From Nemophila menziesii (taxonomy: Eukaryota; Streptophyta; Magnoliopsida; Boraginales; Hydrophyllaceae), in assembly GCA_029959085.1 (NCBI GenBank), contig JARWIR010000001.1, positions 17,909,730 to 17,973,729 of the forward strand: a stretch of 64,000 bases of DNA. Direction: 5' to 3'. Made by a program: the position numbers and the translations under genes. How positions within the stretch are numbered: position 1 is the stretch's first letter; every line of letters starts with the position of its first letter. This document shows, piece by piece, positions 23,443-36,247 of this stretch. The notes under the pieces were generated by a model. That model had not been told where the DNA came from and did no database searches. It was given only the letters and a program-made list of their open reading frames with translations.

Positions 23443-24185
23443 TGATGTATCCATATTTGTGATGAATTAATCTAGTTTAGAGACATCATTCTAGGTGTGT
23501 TATGTTCTTAGTTATGTATTTTTCCCTATTAATTTTTAGTTTCTTAATTCTCGCTTTGATTAAGAGGTTTATTATTTTTAGAGCATTTTTAGTTAATTTG
23601 TGTGTTAAATGTGAAGCTCTAATGTATAATGATGATATTAGATTCCAAATCAATGTTAAGTATTTAAGGAAATAAAATCCAAGGCAAAATCAAGAGTTAA
23701 AGGAAATAAACTGGTTTAAGGAAAGTGCAAAAGCTGCCAAAAGTTGATGTCCAATTGTGAAAACGCATAGTATTTTGAATGTTGCAGAAAATCGACAAGG
23801 AACTTGAAGGAGACTTTTGAGATTCATAAAGTTCTTTGAGTCACAGTCGTTTCGATATAAAGGTCACTGGATTTTGAGTTGTAACGAAGGAGATATGAAT
23901 TTTACAAACTCCATAAGTTAACCAGTCCATGTTGTTAAAGAATACGTAGTGGAGTTGGATTAGGACTCTAAGACTTGACCCATAACCTAGATTTCGACCT
24001 AACACCAATATATATGACTACCTACCTTTGTAAACAAGTCCTTGCTCATACATTAATCAATATTACACTTAGAGATCATCCAGAGAAGCAAGTTGATCAG
24101 TAGAGGAAGAGAAGAAGCTGGAGAGTCACAAACTTCTCTTCTCCATCCTTTCATTCTACCATTAAGTTAAATTGTATTAGATTCT

Positions 24186-25980
24186 TGATGTCTCCCAATT
24201 TGTGATGATTTAATATTAAGTGGAGACATCATTTTTAGTGTTTTAGAAGTCTAAATACTCGATTTTCACATGATATAGTGCACTTTCCTATTTCTAGTAT
24301 TGATTTAATGAATTATTATTTTTAGAGCATATTGGGTTTGATTATTTATTTAGTGTGAAGCTTTAAAGATATATATGGAGATTAATTATATGCCAAGTCA
24401 ATTCTACGAGATAAAGGAAAGATTGGAGAAAAGAAAGGAAAAGCTAGGATATGGAAAGATAAAGTTGCCAAATAAATCTGAATTCCAGCACCCACGACCA
24501 CAAAAAAGCTCATAACTCAAGATTGGCTAGGAATTTGGAAGAATGGTCTGAAGCAAAGTTAAAGAGCTTTCTGAGACGATCAGTTTCGACTATTGGAACA
24601 CGTCAAACGGATAAGTATTGAAGCAGTTACGACCAAAACAAAACAGTGGCTGATTATTACCTTTTCTATTTCTATATTTTAGGGTTACGAATTTGAGTTG
24701 GGCATGGAGTCCATTACTTGTCTTTAACTCCTGGAAAACGAATTAGGTCTTCTAAACACCTATAAATACACCCTTATATCCCTTGTAAATCATCCTTGCC
24801 TCACATAAATTAGTCCTTAGGGTTTATATCATTAGAGTTATTGTAGAGAGCAAGATGAAGTCTTTTATTCAATCTTTTAGTTTATTTCCATCAGGTATGA
24901 ACAAATTTTCCCATAGCTTGGGTTTTGCATTATGTATAATCTATGAATTCTATTTTCTTTCTATCTAAGTTTCTTTGGGAATTATATGTTTTAATTTGAT
25001 ATTAGGTGCTTACCCATATATTTGTTTATGTGTTTTAAATTATTGCCTATCCTAAACCTGATCACTTTAGGCTTTCTTAATAGTAGTTAGATGGTCGCCC
25101 AGAAGGGGTGTCTAATTATTGAAACACCATATAACGTCCAGTGTCCGATATTGGTCCTGACAACACCGATTCTAACTAGATAGTCTTTAGGGTTTGTTTT
25201 AAGAGTAATGATATTTGTCACCCCTATTTCTTTCACCCTTTTATCACCTCCTACATGGCCAGATTACATGGCATGACATATAATTAATTTATTTACTTAT
25301 CTTAATTAATTGATTTATTCCTTAAATTAAACATTTCCTTAATTAGTTTACTTAATTATTTTATTCCTTACATGTCGTGCCATGTAATCTGCCATGTAGG
25401 AGGTGACAAAAGGGTGAAGAGAATAGGGGTGACAAATATCATTACTCTTGTTTTAATCATTATATCACCACTTGAAGGAATTGTACTACTTAGGGCCTTG
25501 GTGACGCTTGATAACCCTAAGTTTGGATTGCCTCGTGGTTGTGCCGTAGCCCCCTTAGTCGCTCTCAAGGTCTAAGGTATGGGAATTTAGAATCCTGATT
25601 AAGTACTTAAGAGCTATTATCTCCCTTATTAACTAGAATTTAATAGAAATAATTAGAATGATTAATGCATACTAGCAAAACCTAAGCTATATCTCTCCTC
25701 TCATATTTCTTCGTATTTATTTATTTGTCTTTACTTTTATTTAGTTTAGTTAATCATCTCTTAATCAATCGTATTTACTTTACGTCTCTTAATTAATTAC
25801 TTGCTACTCTTAATTATTTGCTCATTCGTATAACACACTAAGTCCCTGAGAACGAACTTTCTTATCATTAAAACTTGCATACGTCCTGTAATACTTGCAG
25901 TATTGTGCTAGTCTAGGGTGAATTGTGCATCGCTTATCTATCTTTTATTATATTATTTTATCACACCCTAGGCAACACCA
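24186..25980 (+). mobile_element. Solo Gypsy LTR D, nested in LTR E
   Basis: It starts TGATGTCTCCCAATTTGTGATG and ends TTATCACACCCTAGGCAACACCA, nearly the same termini as element A's LTR. It is flanked by ATTCT (24181-24185) and ATTAT (25981-25985), a 5-bp duplication with one mismatch. CCTATAAATACACCC near 24760 is its TATA region. Length is 1795 bp including a 245-bp MITE and its 9-bp duplication; without those it matches the roughly 1.53-kb LTR of A. Confidence 0.85.
25203..25447. mobile_element. Mutator-type MITE with long inverted repeats
   Basis: The left end GAGTAATGATATTTGTCACC is mirrored by GGTGACAAATATCATTACTC at the right. Complementarity continues inward for roughly 70 bp through CACCCTTTT, CACCTCCTACATGG and AGATTACATGGCA. 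A perfect 9-bp duplication, TTGTTTTAA, flanks it at 25194-25202 and 25448-25456. Nine bases is the Mutator-superfamily signature. It carries no coding capacity. Confidence 0.92.
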
Positions 25981-26849
25981 ATTATCCAGCTTAACTACGT
26001 TTCTGATCTTTTTATTCTTTAAATTTATTTCTTCTAGTGTCAACTAATTTTCCCATAGCTCGGAACGCATATGTATAATCTTTGAATTCTATTTCTATAT
26101 TCTATGTTATTTGGGAAAGTGACAGTTAATTGATCGAGCTTCTTATTTACATATATGTATTACATGCTTTGACCTATTCCAACCCTAGATATGGCCAATC
26201 TTAGGACTGCCCTTATTAGTTGGAGCGTCGCCCTGGCGGGAGAATCAATTATTGACAACACCATATAATCATATAGTGTGCGGTAGTGATCCTGACGGGC
26301 TTGCCTAACTGGATAGTCATTAAGGTATAATTTAACCACCAATCATTGCGCAGGGTCCCTTTACCCAAGTCCCCTGGTAGTGTTGAGGTTGCCCCCCAAG
26401 TTACCCTGATGGGAGTTAGTAGGATTATAGAATCCTGGCTATTTATGCTTGCATAAAGCTTAAGTCACCCTTATAACTAGAATACGATTTAGAAGTATAG
26501 GTGCACTAGCAGACCTAAGCTATATTTTTCATCCCCATTATATTAGTTTATTTATTTGCATTATTAGTTTAATTGTTATTTGCTTTATTCTTATTTAGAA
26601 AACCAAACAAATATTTATCTTTTAAATTGTCTTTTTGATTTTTAACAATTAATCTTTACTACGCTTCTTATCTAAACACGAGTCTGAGCTAACGGATAAA
26701 TCCATGAGAACGAATTTTACTTATTAACTATAACTTGAAAACGAGTTGTATACTTGCAGTGAGTTTCTTGTGGTAGTATATGGTGTGCGTCCTTTATTAT
26801 TATATTTGTTTATATGTTATTTTATTACGCCTTTGCCATCACCGATGCT

Positions 26850-27718
26850 CAAGATGGTCAATGAATGCATTGATTCCTACATTGTGCATTGAGTCTGACT
26901 CCCTAGAACTAACACCATTGATGGAACCAGGTCTGAATTTTAGAAACTGGACAAATGGATGGTTGTAATTTTGAGTTGAAACTTTGTATATGAATAGAGG
27001 TTTAAAAGTGAAGTATATATATTATCGAGGTAAATAATATCTTGACTGAATATCGAAAAGAAGACCAAGATTGACCTTTGAATCGATACAATATGTGACC
27101 ACCAGGTGAACTATGAGAAGTATTACTCGAGATCATAGTAATACGCTATTTCTAAATATTTTAAAAAAATTGACGAATATTTAGTAAATTTGTTTAGTGA
27201 CATTTAAAATGGACAAACATGTCTTTTCAATAAAATTATAAATTTTTGAGAGGTCGATAAAAGGAAGATGTTACTCCCTAACATCTCACCAATTGGTTGG
27301 TTTGATAGGACAACCAAAAAAGATAGGACAATATTTGCAATTGGCTTTTGCCTCTCTTACATGAAATGGAATAAATTAAGTAAAGAGGTGCGATGTAGAA
27401 ACGTATTTGTGCCGCCCAAAAAAATAAAATAACGTATTTGTGAGGGAGAAGTCAAAAGACGAAATGAAGCCAGGTCTAAAGTAAAGACTAACGGCTGAAA
27501 CAAACGGAGGCGTGCCCAAAATGGTCAATTAACAGCAGCAGCAGCAATAGTACCATAGGTCAGCGTGTATGTATATAAAGGCCCAATGAAATCGGGGAAT
27601 ATCCTATTCAGCTAACGAGCATCGGAGAAAGCATACTAGTAGCGTTGTGTTAGTGCTGCTTCGCTAGCATTTGCTACTGCTTTTCTCCAAACCCTAGATA
27701 GCTTTAAGCTTACCAGAA
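26850..27718 (+). promoter_or_regulatory. 5' flank and promoter of the phosphate carrier gene
   Basis: A TATA box, TATATAAA, lies at 27572-27579, about 140 bp before the ATG. It is followed at once by GGCCCAAT, which on the other strand is TGGGCC, the site II element common in promoters of nuclear genes for plant mitochondrial proteins. The region left of 27.4 kb is AT-rich with no gene. Confidence 0.5.
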
Positions 27719-30265
27719 ATGGCTTTCACCGAAAACAATGGACGCCAATCACTGGTTCCAAGCTTTCTCTACACTTCAGCTTTGAGATCCAAAACTCAAG
27801 GCCTCTACCAGATGCCGACGATTGAGCCGACCTCCGCCGTACCTTCTTCGGAGGCTAAGAAGAGCTTCATGATTCAAGCTCCAAAGGAATCAAACAAGAT
27901 CGAGATGTACTCGCCTCAATTCTACGCAGCTTGTACGGCCGGTGGAGTCCTCAGTTGTGGTCTCACTCACATGACAGTCACTCCTCTTGACCTTGTCAAA
28001 TGTAACATGCAGGTCCACTTCCAGATCTCTAGATCTATTCATTTATTTTCGTCTCTTAATACATTTTTCTCTTCTTTAGATCTCTATTTAATCATATCTG
28101 TGTTGTTATATATCTCATGCTGTAATAATATACGTGTTATTATTGATCTCATCTGTTTATTGTTCAGAATTTGTGATTTTAAGTTCATGTCTAATTTTCC
28201 AGCCTCAGATCTGTATATTATCTTTGATATAAAGTGATTGTGTCATTAATATGTTTTGTGGTCTCGATAACTAAGATTTTATTAGTATATTTGTGTGTTA
28301 TTGTTCCGAAGCTGCGATCCTTTGTTGACTACTCGTTTTATAGCTGGATTCGTTTTTGTAACAGTCTCTTTTGAAATATTTTCTGTTGGTTTTTAGATCA
28401 TGTTAATTAATTAAATCAAATTTGCATTACTTACTAATTGTTTGTTCTGGTTTTGAAGCTCCATCTTTTTTGAGTAATCATTTTCTTGTTGATATGATTT
28501 TTGTTTAACTGTTTCTTTCAAAATATTTAGTGTTGGTTTTTAAATATCATGCTGATTGATTGACTCTGATTTGCATTTCTTACAAATTGTAATATTCATA
28601 ATATCTATTTTCTGACCGATCATTTTCTAAATAATCTTTGTTTAACTGTCTCTTTCGTAATACTTTCTGTTGATATTAAGACTTTCTGTTGATTTTGATT
28701 ATTGAACTTTGTCTTCCATTACCTATTAGATTGATCCTGCAAAGTACAAGAGCATCTCCTCTGGTTTTGGAGTGTTGTTCAAGGAGCAAGGAATTAAAGG
28801 TTTCTTCAGAGGATGGGTACCTACCCTACTTGGTTACAGTGCTCAAGGTGCTTGCAAGTTTGGTTTCTATGAATTCTTCAAGAAGTACTACTCTGATGCT
28901 GTTGGACCAGAATATGCTACCAAATACAAGACTCTTATCTACCTTGCTGGATCTGCTTCTGCTGAGGTCATTGCTGACATAGCTCTTTGTCCATTCGAAG
29001 CTGTCAAGGTTCGTGTTCAGACTCAGCCTGGTTTTGCTAGGGGAATGGGTGATGGCTTCCCCAAATTTGTCAGATCTGAAGGCGCTCTTGGGTATAATGC
29101 TTAATTATATTCTATACTTTCTACAACTATTTAAAAAATGTCTAGTTTTTGGAGATTAAAAGGCTTATTTTATGGATTAATGCAGGTTATACAAGGGTCT
29201 AGTTCCTCTTTGGGGTCGTCAGATTCCTTGTAAGTAAAATTATTGTTCCATTACTTGTGTTTTTGGTTAGGATATGGAAATTTATGGATTAAGGAACATT
29301 GTTGTGCAGACACCATGATGAAATTTGCATCATTTGAGACAATTGTGGAGCAAATCTACAAGCATGCTATTCCTCAACCCAAAAATGAGTGTAGCAAATC
29401 TCTTCAACTTGGTGTGAGCTTTGCTGGTGGATATATTGCTGGTGTATTGTGTGCTATTGTATCTCATCCAGCTGATAACCTTGTCTCTTTCCTTAACAAT
29501 GCAAAGGGTGCAACTGTTGGTGATGTGAGAGCTCTCTCATCTTTCTGTTTTCATAATCGTTTTTTTTTTAATTTTTATAACCATCATATGATTGTTACTA
29601 TTATACCCTCCCACAGGCTGTAAAGAAGATTGGTCTGTTGGGTCTTTTCACCCGAGGGCTTCCCCTTCGTATTGTGATGATTGGAACTCTCACTGGTGCA
29701 CAATGGGGACTTTATGATGCTTTCAAAGTCTCCGTCGGATTGTAAGTTTTCTCTTCCAACTATTTTTATAAGGGATAATTTCCCAGATGGTCCCTCAACT
29801 ATAGACTAGTTATTCAACTTTTAAAGTTACCCGAATAGTCCCAAAACTTTGTTTTTCTTACCGGAGTTAAAATTCCATCTATTTTTCTTGTTAAGTCCAT
29901 GTGGCAACAGGTATTTTTGTTGACCGAAATAGTCCTCAAACTTTTAAAAATTCCCTAACATGGTCCCTGAACTATCCCCCTTTTACCAGTTTGGTCCTCG
30001 GATGTCTTGCCACCTGGCACTTAATTGTAAGAATGTGTCAGAGTTAGACACGAGCACTTACAATGGGACAAAAAAAACGATGTTCGTGGTAACTTTTAAA
30101 TGTTTGAGGACCACTTGGAAACTAGCCTATAGTTCAGGGGAGGGGCAATTTAGAAAATTATTACTTTACTATATGGTGTGAGCTGACTTTTGTACTTTGC
30201 TTGAAATGATTATTAGGCCTACTACTGGTGGTGCTGCTCCTGTGGCTGAGGTTGTAAAGGCATAG
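27719..30265 (+). CDS. MPT3: Mitochondrial phosphate carrier protein (PHT3/MPT type)
   Basis: Six exons join in frame into 362 residues: 27719-28012, 28730-29091, 29186-29229, 29310-29524, 29617-29741 and 30217-30265. The protein brings inorganic phosphate into the mitochondrial matrix with protons for ATP synthesis. It has three mitochondrial-carrier repeats, each with the P-x-(D/E)-x-x motif: PLDLVK near residue 88, PFEAVK in the second, and PADNLV in the third. Family-typical stretches are YAACTAGG (as [14 protein letters not shown]), [41 protein letters not shown] and [18 protein letters not shown]. The N-terminal 65 residues are a poorly conserved leader. The length is a little below the 375 residues I recall for Arabidopsis PHT3;1. 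All introns are GT-AG; the last one holds a MITE-like insert. Confidence 0.95.
29772..30165. mobile_element. MITE-like insert in the last intron of the phosphate carrier gene
   Basis: The left end GGATAATTTCCCAGATGG, TCCCTCAACTATAGACTAG mirrors the right end, which reads inverted as AATAATTTTCTAAATTGCCCC, TGAACTATAGGCTAGT. Complementarity covers about 40 bases with gaps. Phrases like GTCCCTGAACTATC and GGTCCTCGGATG are common near MULE-derived MITE ends. No clear target duplication was found, so the exact limits are uncertain. Confidence 0.6.
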
Positions 30266-31334
30266 TAAACTACTAATAGGTTATTAGAGAAATGTTGAGG
30301 CAGAGTGGGACCCGTTAATAAACGATATTAGCTGCTGCGGATTATTAAGTGGTTGGAGATCTCAGTATTTTTTTTTTGAATTTATACATTTGACAATTGT
30401 TATGTTTGAGATATATTAGAGGGTGGGTTGTACCCTTTTTTGGTTTAAAAACCTTTCAAGAATTTTTGGATAGAGTAGATACTTGTTGTGTTATTGCGTT
30501 ATGATCATGCTATTTTCTCCTACCAATATGACAATGACGAATGCGAAAATAATGGGTATGTTTGGAGGTTACACCAAGCTTTGGCTGATTAAATAGTTTG
30601 TGATTCTCTCATATCCTGCATTTCTATTTTTACCATTACCTTATTTTGTTTTACAATGTGATTCTCTCATGTTCTGCATTTCTTTTGTTACTGTTAACTT
30701 AATGTGATACTCTAATGGGATGTTTCACCGATGATTCTTTGTGTTTTGTTTGTTTTATCCTTATACTTTTTTTTTTCTGCAACAATTGTTTGATCTCGTA
30801 TAGTAGCTGCCTAGTATAGCTCTAAAAAGTGCATGCACAATTATCGCACACCTGTTATATTCTTGTTGAGTGGTTTTACTAAAGTCACTTATTGTCCGGT
30901 TAAGAAATTATTTTCACTTAAAACAAACTTTTCTTTGCAAAAATTCACGATTTTTTTGTGTGCTAATGCTTGTTATATTATATCTTTGGTTATGGTGAAT
31001 GTAGAGTCTAGCTCTACTTTCCGTTTCAGTAGATGGAAGTAGAAGTGGCTATTGTACTAAACCTTAAATTGTGACAACTACGTTAGATAGTTGCACATTA
31101 AGATTTAGAAATTTTGTCTTAGTTTTTTCTATGGAGGAGGTTCTTAAACCGTGATTATCACTCTCGTAGTCTACCAGTCACATTAAGATTTAGAAATTTT
31201 GTCGTAGTTTTTTCTATGGAGGAGGTTCTTAAACCGTAATTATCACTCTCGTAGTCTACCAGTCACATCTGTCTCGTGTAATGCTTCTATGACCTTTTAG
31301 TTGGATCTATATGTCTTTTGCGTCGTCTCGGTAT
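30266..31334. other. 3' flank of the phosphate carrier gene, no gene seen
   Basis: Contains the presumed 3' UTR and AT-rich spacer. A short open frame at 30833-31042 shows no recognisable domain. Confidence 0.5.
31094..31263. repeat. 85-bp tandem duplication
   Basis: The unit starting CACATTAAGATTTAGAAATT begins at 31094 and again exactly 85 bp later at 31179. The copies differ at two or three positions, so the duplication is young. Confidence 0.9.
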
Positions 31335-31560
31335 TAGGGGTGCACACGGGTCGGATAACCGACCCATTGACCTCTTTTAATCAACCAACCCATATTGTCG
31401 GTTTTGGTTTTATTGGACCCTAAAACCAATCCATAACTTTTATTTTTGGGTTGGTTTGGTTTTACTCTAATTTCAATTGGTGGTTTCGAATTTAATTTAT
31501 GCAGGTTATGGTCGATTTTGGTTTGGTTTCGGTTTTAGTTAAGTATAGTCAAGTGTCAAC
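31335..31560. mobile_element. hAT-type transposon end
   Basis: TAGGGGTGCACACGGGTCGG is a typical plant hAT terminus (TAGGGGTG). It is followed by the GGTTTTGG and TCGGTTTT phrases usual in hAT subterminal regions. The matching right end (CACCCCTA) was not found, perhaps because later insertions moved or removed it. The hAT pseudogene to the right could belong to the same element. Confidence 0.55.
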
Positions 31561-31937
31561 CTTAATTTAGTGTAATGCAAATATTACAAAATATTTTCTA
31601 GTTAACTTACAAAAATAACCTAGTTTACAAGTCCACTTATAAATGAACCTTAGTTTATAAGTTAACATTTTTAAAATCAAAGTACAAGTACAACAAGTTT
31701 TAAATTATATCAGTTTACAAGTTAAAAACTTTTCAAAACCAAACTACAACAAAACCTTAAAATTACATCAGTCTAAAATTACATTTTCAAAAGTCTAAGT
31801 TTAAAATTACAAACATTTAACTTTCAAAACCTTGATTGCAATATTTGATCCAATTGCTCATTTCCTTGGATAGTCAAATTTCAACAAATTGAGCATTCTT
31901 TTGTTTAGTAACAACTAATAGTATAATTCAATAATAT

Positions 31938-32528
31938 TAGGGATGACAATGGATCGGATATCCTCGAAAAATGACATAACCACATTCACATCCATTAAGA
32001 AAAACGATAACCAAATCCGCATCCATTAATCAACGGATTTCAAAACTATTTACCAAATCCGCATCCACGACGGATGCGGATGATCCGCGGTTAATTCGCA
32101 TCCGTAATTGTTCAATAGACTTTAAATAAAAAAATCTTATAATATATTTTAAAACTATAAAATTAACTACTTAATCATTGTGTGACCATAAATAGATACT
32201 AGGTAATATAGTAATAAACTAGATAAAATCAATTAGGTGCTTTATGTATGGAATAATTTATTTGGTCAATATTGTATATGATTTTTGCATATATAAAATA
32301 TCTTTATATATAGTATATATATTTTTATTTTTTATTTCTTATACTTCATTCGGGTTTTGGATAATCCGTCGGATTATAATAAAAAACCAAATCCTAACGG
32401 ATTATCCACCGGTTACCTTTTGTGAGAACCAAACCCTCATGGATGCACCATCGATTCCACTAACAGAGTTTTTATCGGATTGGATATCCATCGGTTACTA
32501 TTAATATTATAAATCATTGCCATCCCTA
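31938..32528. mobile_element. Non-autonomous hAT element, 591 bp
   Basis: The left end TAGGGATGACAATGGATCGG is mirrored at the right by CATTGCCATCCCTA, with GGATATCC shared further in. A perfect 8-bp duplication AATAATAT lies at 31930-31937 and 32529-32536; eight bases is the hAT signature. The interior is AT-rich with repeated GGATTATCC and CGGTTA phrases and no transposase. Confidence 0.88.
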
Positions 32529-32969
32529 AATAATATCATAGCCTAAAAAATTTAAACAAATAGAGAACTCTTATGTTTAGTTATGGACTATAATTATCAT
32601 CATTAGCTATGAATAAGTGCCTCAAACTAGTAATATAATCATCATTGGCACTTAACCGGCTATATGGACAAGGGACAATGGCATTTCAGTTTATATTTTA
32701 AACAACCTACAATTTTCAATAACCAAGTGCTTAAACAAAGGATGCCTTCTCAGTGTTAATTTACTTCCTCAACTAAAATATATATCAAACAATAAGGCAC
32801 ATGTACAATACTTAACCATAGATGCATCATAGGAAGTTTTGAGTTGCAAACTTTATTCAGTTAGCATTGCTAAATTGAAATGCAAGTTATTTAAATAAAC
32901 CAACTGAATTATACCTTACATTAGGTTATTGGCTAAATAACTGAATCTGTTAGAGTAAGTTGGAGAGTA

Positions 32970-34466
32970 AAACTGAAATTGCGTTAAAGATATTACATTT
33001 TCTTACTTGGATCTAATGAACCAACCACGTATAATATAATGTTGATGCTACTAACACCCTAGTAGTTTGAAAATTTAGTTTTCATCTTCCTAGCCATTTT
33101 ACTTAGAATTGGATTTTCACTTTCACATAATTCAACTATTTTTTCTTAGATTCCGACTATCTCATCAAAGAAGATATTGTTGTGACAGATAAAGTACCAC
33201 TAAAGTTCTTAGTGGAGTTGTAAAACAACCTCAGAAACTCAAAAAACACCTCGTATTTTTCCAATCAACAATGTTTGGAGCACTTCATGAGGCCTCTCTA
33301 AAATGAGAAGTAAATGACGTATCATCTAAATTCAATCTTGCAAAAATAGTTTCAAATTTCTCTGCACATTCAAGCATCTTGTACGTATAATTCCATCTAG
33401 TTGGAACATCAAGGCACAATGTAATTTGCACTCAACACCACACCACAAAACTCTTAAAAGACCTGAATCTGGAAGGTGAAGATCTCACATATTTCACAAC
33501 CTCTCTTATATTCTTGATACAAGAATCTAACTCAACCGTACCATCTTTCACAATGAGGTTTAAAATGTGAGCACAACACCTTACATGAAGGAATTCATGG
33601 TTCAACAGAGTTTAAGACTTTTAACCTGCCACTTTAACTAAATGTTTCACAGTAATAGTATACGAAGAAGCATTATCAACTGTCAAAGTAAGATATGAGT
33701 TGATATTCTACTCCATAAGAATGACTTCAATTTTCTACCTATTACTTCACCCTTATAATCCTCAACTTTAACCATGATTTTTAGTTTCCAATCAGAATAA
33801 ACATAGTGAGCAGTCAAACACATGTAATTCAAATTCTGATTAAAGGTCCAAGTATCAATGGACGTACTAATTGTAAGGTTATTCATTTCATATTTCAACT
33901 TAAGATTTTTCGTAAATAGACATACACTTCCGCATAAAAGTCATTTTAGATGGAATAGTTTTATATTTTGGTCGCACTGCATTACAAAACTTTTTAAAAC
34001 TAATGCCTTCCACAAATCTAAATCTCAGTTCATCTATAAAAATCATTTCAGCTAGTGCCTTAGTACAAGTTGTAATAGAAAACACATAAGTACCAACTAC
34101 ATTCTTACCCTCTTTTTTTTTTTAAATTTATAAGAGCCTGACCATCATCTAAAGGAGGATAGAAGGGATATTTAGGGCATCTCCTTAAATTGATGTGATT
34201 ATTCACTTTAGATATACCATGTTTCTTAGAATTAGTAGCGTAAGAATGTACATAATATTTGCACATTGATCTTATATTACCATCACCATAAGTTACAATA
34301 TTAAAGTTTTTCCAACAACCAATGGTTTCTTTCTTTGATTTTTAGGTAAAGGGGGTTTGGTATTAGAAGGCCAAGAGTTACTTGGATAAGAAGAGCTACC
34401 TACAAGTGTTTCATTAACACTTGGAATACAAGGTATTGTAAGATCAATGGTGGATTCATCCTCCAT
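32970..34466 (-). pseudogene. hAT transposase (zinc-finger BED, RICESLEEPER-like), decayed
   Basis: Reading leftward from an ATG at 34466, the fragments appear in family order. A Ser/Pro-rich start (MEDESTIDLTIPCIPS) is followed by ALAEMIFIDELRFRFVEG and FKKFCNAVRPKYKTIPS, the region after the BED finger. Near 33600-33400 come LHVRCCAHILNLIV, NIREVVKYVRSSPSRF and LCLDVPTRWNYTYKML, the RNase H-like core. Further on are FFEFLRLFYNSTKNFSGT and a decayed MxxKxxxYWG region. Several stops and frame changes interrupt it. The C-terminal dimerisation segment was not found. Confidence 0.85.
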
Positions 34467-34706
34467 TATCATTAATTTGTAATTAAATTACAACATATAA
34501 ACTACCATTAGTAAATAAGATTAGATATACACATTTAATCTTTAATCAACACAATATATTAAAAAAATAAATAATATAATACCTACAGTATTTCAAAAAT
34601 CAAATAAACTAATAACTAATCAGATAAACTAATATTTCAGAAAAAATAATTTATTTCGATTTTTTTAAAATATATAAAACAATATTACTTACTTAGATCT
34701 ACTGAT

Positions 34707-36234
34707 TGGTGTCGCCTAGGGTGTGATAAAATTAATACAAAATAAGACCAAGAAACTACGCACTCTCACCCTAGACAGGCACAGTACTGCAAGTATTACA
34801 GGACGTATGCAAGTTTTAATGATAAATAGAGTTCGTTCTCTGGGACTTAAGTGTGTTAATCGCGTAGGTCGGAATAACGAGTAAAAGTAAATAATTAAAA
34901 GACAGAAAATAAAGCAAGTAGGAATTCGAAAATAGCAATTAAAACTAGGAAAATAATGACAATAAAGTAAAAGATAAGAAATATGAGATGAGAAGTATAG
35001 CTTAGGTTTTGCTAGTATGCACTAATCCTTTTAATTCTATCTATAAATCTAGTTAATAAGGGAGAATATTAGCTCTTGGTATACTTAGTCAGGATTCTAA
35101 ATTCCCCAATCTTAGACCTTGAGAGCGACTAAGGGGGCTACGGCACAACCAAGACGAGGACTCAAATAGGGTTATCAAACGCCACTAAGGCCCTATCCAG
35201 CACACTACAATCAATTGGTTATATGGTGGTTAAAACAAACCCTAATGACTATCTAGTTAGAAGTATGTTTTGTCAGAACTGCTATCGACACTAGACATTA
35301 TGTGGTGGTTCAATAGTTAAACACCCTGTCAAGGAGACCATCTAACTACTCTTAAAACAATCCTAAAGTGATCAGTTCTAGGAAAGACATTAAATCAAAA
35401 CACATAAACAAATATAAAGTAAGTAGCTAATATCAGATTAAAACATGTAATTCCCAAAGAAACTTAGATAGAAGAATTAGAATTCATAGATTATACATAT
35501 GCAAAACCCAAGCTATGTGGAGTTTAGTTCATACCTGAAGGAAATAAACTAAAAGAAATTACAAAAGACATCATCTTGCTCTCTACAATAAACTGGAAGA
35601 ATAAAACCTTAAGAACTAATTACTATGAGGCAAGGATGATTTACAAGTGATATAAGGGTGTATTTATAGGTGTTTAGAAGACCTAATTCATTTTCTTGAG
35701 GAATAGTTAAGGTAATGGACTTCTAGCCCAACTCAAATTCGTATGGAAAAAAAGATAAACACTGCTGCACCGTTTTGAGCATATCTTCTTCGTTATTGGT
35801 CGATTTTGCTCCATAAGATACCAAAAGAATCGCAACAGAATTATCTTGACCCTTTAGAAGGAAATTACCAAAATCGGCCTATTTCTTAGGTAAAAACGCA
35901 TATCTTTGGACGTGTATGCAGAATCCCAGATTTAGGCAGCTTTTCCTTTTCCATCTTTTTAGCTTTTATTTCCTTATCTCCAATTACCATGAAAATATCT
36001 TTCCATAAGTTGTTGTCTTTGACTTGGACTCTAATTAAGCTCCATAATTATCTTTAAAGCTTCACACTAAATAAACAATTAAACCCAATATGCTTTAAAA
36101 ATAATAATTCTACAAATCAAGACTCAAAATAGGAAAGTGCACTAAAACTCAAGAAAATCGACATTATTGACTTCTAAAACACTAAAAATGATGTCTCATC
36201 CTAACATAAATCTATCACAAATGAGGAGACATCA
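34707..36234 (-). repeat. Element A 3' LTR
   Basis: Starts TGGTGTCGCCTAGGGTGTGA and ends ATGAGGAGACATCA in + coordinates. Read on the element's own strand it is TGATGTC to GACACCA. The outer end has a 9-bp inverted repeat, TGATGTCTC with GAGACATCA. A TATTTATA (TATAAATA on -) lies at 35661-35668. Confidence 0.95.
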
Positions 36235-36247
36235 AGACCCCCAACTC
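36235..36247 (-). other. Element A polypurine tract
   Basis: The - strand reads GAGTTGGGGGTCT directly before the 3' LTR start TGATGTC. The same 13 bases lie at 46640-46652 in element B. Confidence 0.85.

Larger units (their letters stand above)
23443..26844 (+). mobile_element. Solo Gypsy LTR E, interrupted by solo LTR D
   Basis: It starts TGATGTATCCATATTTGTGATG at 23443 and ends TTTTATTACGCCTTTGCCATCACCG at 26844. The 5-bp duplication ATGCT lies at 23438-23442 and 26845-26849. Its two halves (23443-24185 and 25981-26844) join into an LTR of about 1.6 kb that aligns along its length with the LTRs of A, for example GTATAATCTTTGAATTCT after the insertion. The last base is G where CA would be expected. 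No internal element sequence is present, so it is a solo LTR left by recombination. Confidence 0.8.
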
